A stretch of DNA of 6,389 bases, taken from the NCBI GenBank assembly GCA_026914095.1, contig JAPPIY010000002.1:1-6389 (forward strand), in the 5' to 3' direction. Position 1 is the first letter of the stretch, and every line of letters begins with the position of its first letter. Positions 5,294 through 6,389 of the stretch are shown here, piece by piece. This DNA comes from Oligoflexia bacterium (GTDB lineage Bacteria > Bdellovibrionota > Bdellovibrionia > Bdellovibrionales > UBA1609). Under the pieces are notes generated by a model. It saw only the letters and a list, made by a program, of their open reading frames with translations, made no database searches and was not told the DNA's origin. The position numbers and the translations under genes are program-made.

Positions 5294-6389
5294 AGTTACT
5301 ATTTTCTAAAGATCTCTCTAAAGAAGAAAGCCTCTGTCCAATTAAAGTTTGAATTAAATTTTTACTGTTATCCCGCAAACCCAATAAAGTTTCTTGGACA
5401 AGACTCAATAAAACTAAATGAAAAGATAAAACAGGATCAATCCCCCGCGATTTAAGATAAAAAACCAACTGCTTGTTTTCAAAAAAAGAGGAGACAGCGG
5501 CTCCATGGTTAGCCTTCACATTAGAGGGGCAAATATCCAATTCTGGAAAAGCCACAGCAAAAGCTTTAGGCCCAAACAAGTAATTTTTATTAAGCTGGCT
5601 AGTATCTGACTCATCCGCTCGTTTGTCTATTGAAATAAGACCTTGAAAAATATGTCTGGCGGAATCAAATAAAAAAGACTTGTAAATCTGCTGGCTTAGT
5701 CCCCCTTTCCCCTGATGTTTCACTATCACTCTATGATCCGTGTGTGAATTTCCAGCGATTAAACTCAGCCCTTTAATTTGAGATTCGCTTTTTTCAGCTT
5801 GCTGGACTTCCTTAAACCATCGACTCAACCCCGCATTCAAACAGAGAGTAAAAAAATAAGCTTTAGAATGTTTAGAAAGATTGGAAAATAAATGATGAAT
5901 CAGAATATCCTGATCACTGGTTTGATCCACTGAACAATATTCTAAATTTGCTTTTTCTTCTAAAAAACAATCGGTTTGAATATTTAAAAACAAAGGTTTT
6001 TTCTCTTCCCGCGGATAAAAAATCTCCACCACCTGAGCTCTCTTTTCTATAAAAAGAAAATTTCTGAGGTTAAATCCCCGCTCTTCATTTTTACTGGATT
6101 GTGTGTAATGTATTTCTAATGGCTGTTTTAAATGATCCTTTATCACTAAAATAAAACCTTCTGGATAAAAAACATTATTTAAAGCGCAAAAATTGTTTCT
6201 TGTTTTTTGTAGAGCAGAAATAATTTTATTTTTAATAGAATCTTCTAAAATAACTTTGCCCGCTAAAAAATCGCTCCACTGAAACAGTAAAATATTTTTA
6301 TTTTTTTGAAAAGCAGGAAAAGCTTTTCCATTTTTTACCCTTATTAAAAAAGAAGAGGGAATTTGAGCCGGACTGTCTTGAGTGTATTC
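5286..6389 (-). CDS. sufD: SufD, Fe-S cluster assembly scaffold subunit, 5'-truncated by window edge
   Basis: Component of the SufBC2D complex, where SufB and SufD form a beta-helix heterodimer on the SufC ATPases and build nascent Fe-S clusters. The frame is open from the right edge and gives 367 residues; about 50 N-terminal residues of a typical 400-430 aa SufD are missing. The stretch before the GTG at 6146 is clearly part of the protein: FCALNNVFYPEGFILVIKD matches the family block ALNTAFxxDG. The C-terminal core is typical: FQGLISI, QLNKNYLF, PELDI, VKANHGAAV, then LKSRGI. The His in ANHGAA (bases 5507-5505) corresponds to E. coli SufD His360, implicated with SufB Cys405 in cluster assembly. 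Compared with SufB the domain is short and ends in a helical tail, favouring SufD. It overlaps sufS by 8 bp, and sufC and sufB are expected to lie upstream, outside the window. Confidence 0.93.
   Translation of the reverse strand, partial: EYTQDSPAQIPSSFLIRVKNGKAFPAFQKNKNILLFQWSDFLAGKVILEDSIKNKIISALQKTRNNFCALNNVFYPEGFILVIKDHLKQPLEIHYTQSSKNEERGFNLRNFLFIEKRAQVVEIFYPREEKKPLFLNIQTDCFLEEKANLEYCSVDQTSDQDILIHHLFSNLSKHSKAYFFTLCLNAGLSRWFKEVQQAEKSESQIKGLSLIAGNSHTDHRVIVKHQGKGGLSQQIYKSFLFDSARHIFQGLISIDKRADESDTSQLNKNYLFGPKAFAVAFPELDICPSNVKANHGAAVSSFFENKQLVFYLKSRGIDPVLSFHLVLLSLVQETLLGLRDNSKNLIQTLIGQRLSSLERSLENSNYE

Noticed and set aside
5286..6146. GTG at 6146 (minus strand) as the start of sufD
   Set aside because: Eighty-one further in-frame codons run to the window edge without a stop and match the SufD family (ALNNVFYPEGF), so the gene is cut by the edge.
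1..6389. An alternative genetic code with TGA as a sense codon
   Set aside because: sufS ends at TGA, tryptophans are TGG, and no gene needs TGA read-through to keep its family length.

Overview
The window is an AT-rich stretch of bacterial DNA using the standard code: TGA ends sufS, and no in-frame TGA interrupts the genes. It holds five genes, two of them cut by the window edges. Two different cysteine desulfurases and SufD point to a bacterium with a SUF iron-sulfur cluster system plus a NifS/IscS-type sulfur donor. The lineage cannot be fixed from the sequence. Low GC and expanded AAA_14/DUF4143 ATPases would fit a host-associated or intracellular Gram-negative such as an environmental chlamydia, but that is only a guess.

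Layout from left to right. (1) Positions 1-1128, plus strand: an IscS/NifS-type (group I) cysteine desulfurase lacking only about seven N-terminal residues. (2) Positions 1129-1328: a gap between convergent genes that carries an array of twelve 8-bp tandem repeats. (3) Positions 1329-2468 (minus) and 2784-3923 (plus): two divergent paralogues of an AAA_14/DUF4143 ATPase, both exactly 379 aa and roughly half identical by eye. (4) Positions 2469-2783, between them: two promoter regions, each with three copies of a short motif (core TACTCAT on one side, TACTAAT on the other), two of them exactly 32 bp apart. (5) Positions 3924-4072: a short convergent gap with a few weak hairpins. (6) Positions 4073-6389, minus strand: sufS and sufD overlapping by 8 bp, the distal end of a suf operon whose earlier genes (probably sufB and sufC) lie beyond the right edge.

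SufD is a scaffold subunit of the SufBCD complex and SufS supplies its sulfur. The IscS/NifS-like enzyme is a second sulfur source for Fe-S clusters or tRNA thiolation. The ATPase pair sits between these two loci and has no known link to Fe-S chemistry. It looks like an accessory module with its own regulation, and its shared, helically phased operator-like sites are the most interesting signal here.

For both edge-truncated genes the first internal start-like codon (ATG at 424; GTG at 6146 on the minus strand) is not the real start. The reading frame stays open to the window edge and the extra residues match the family.
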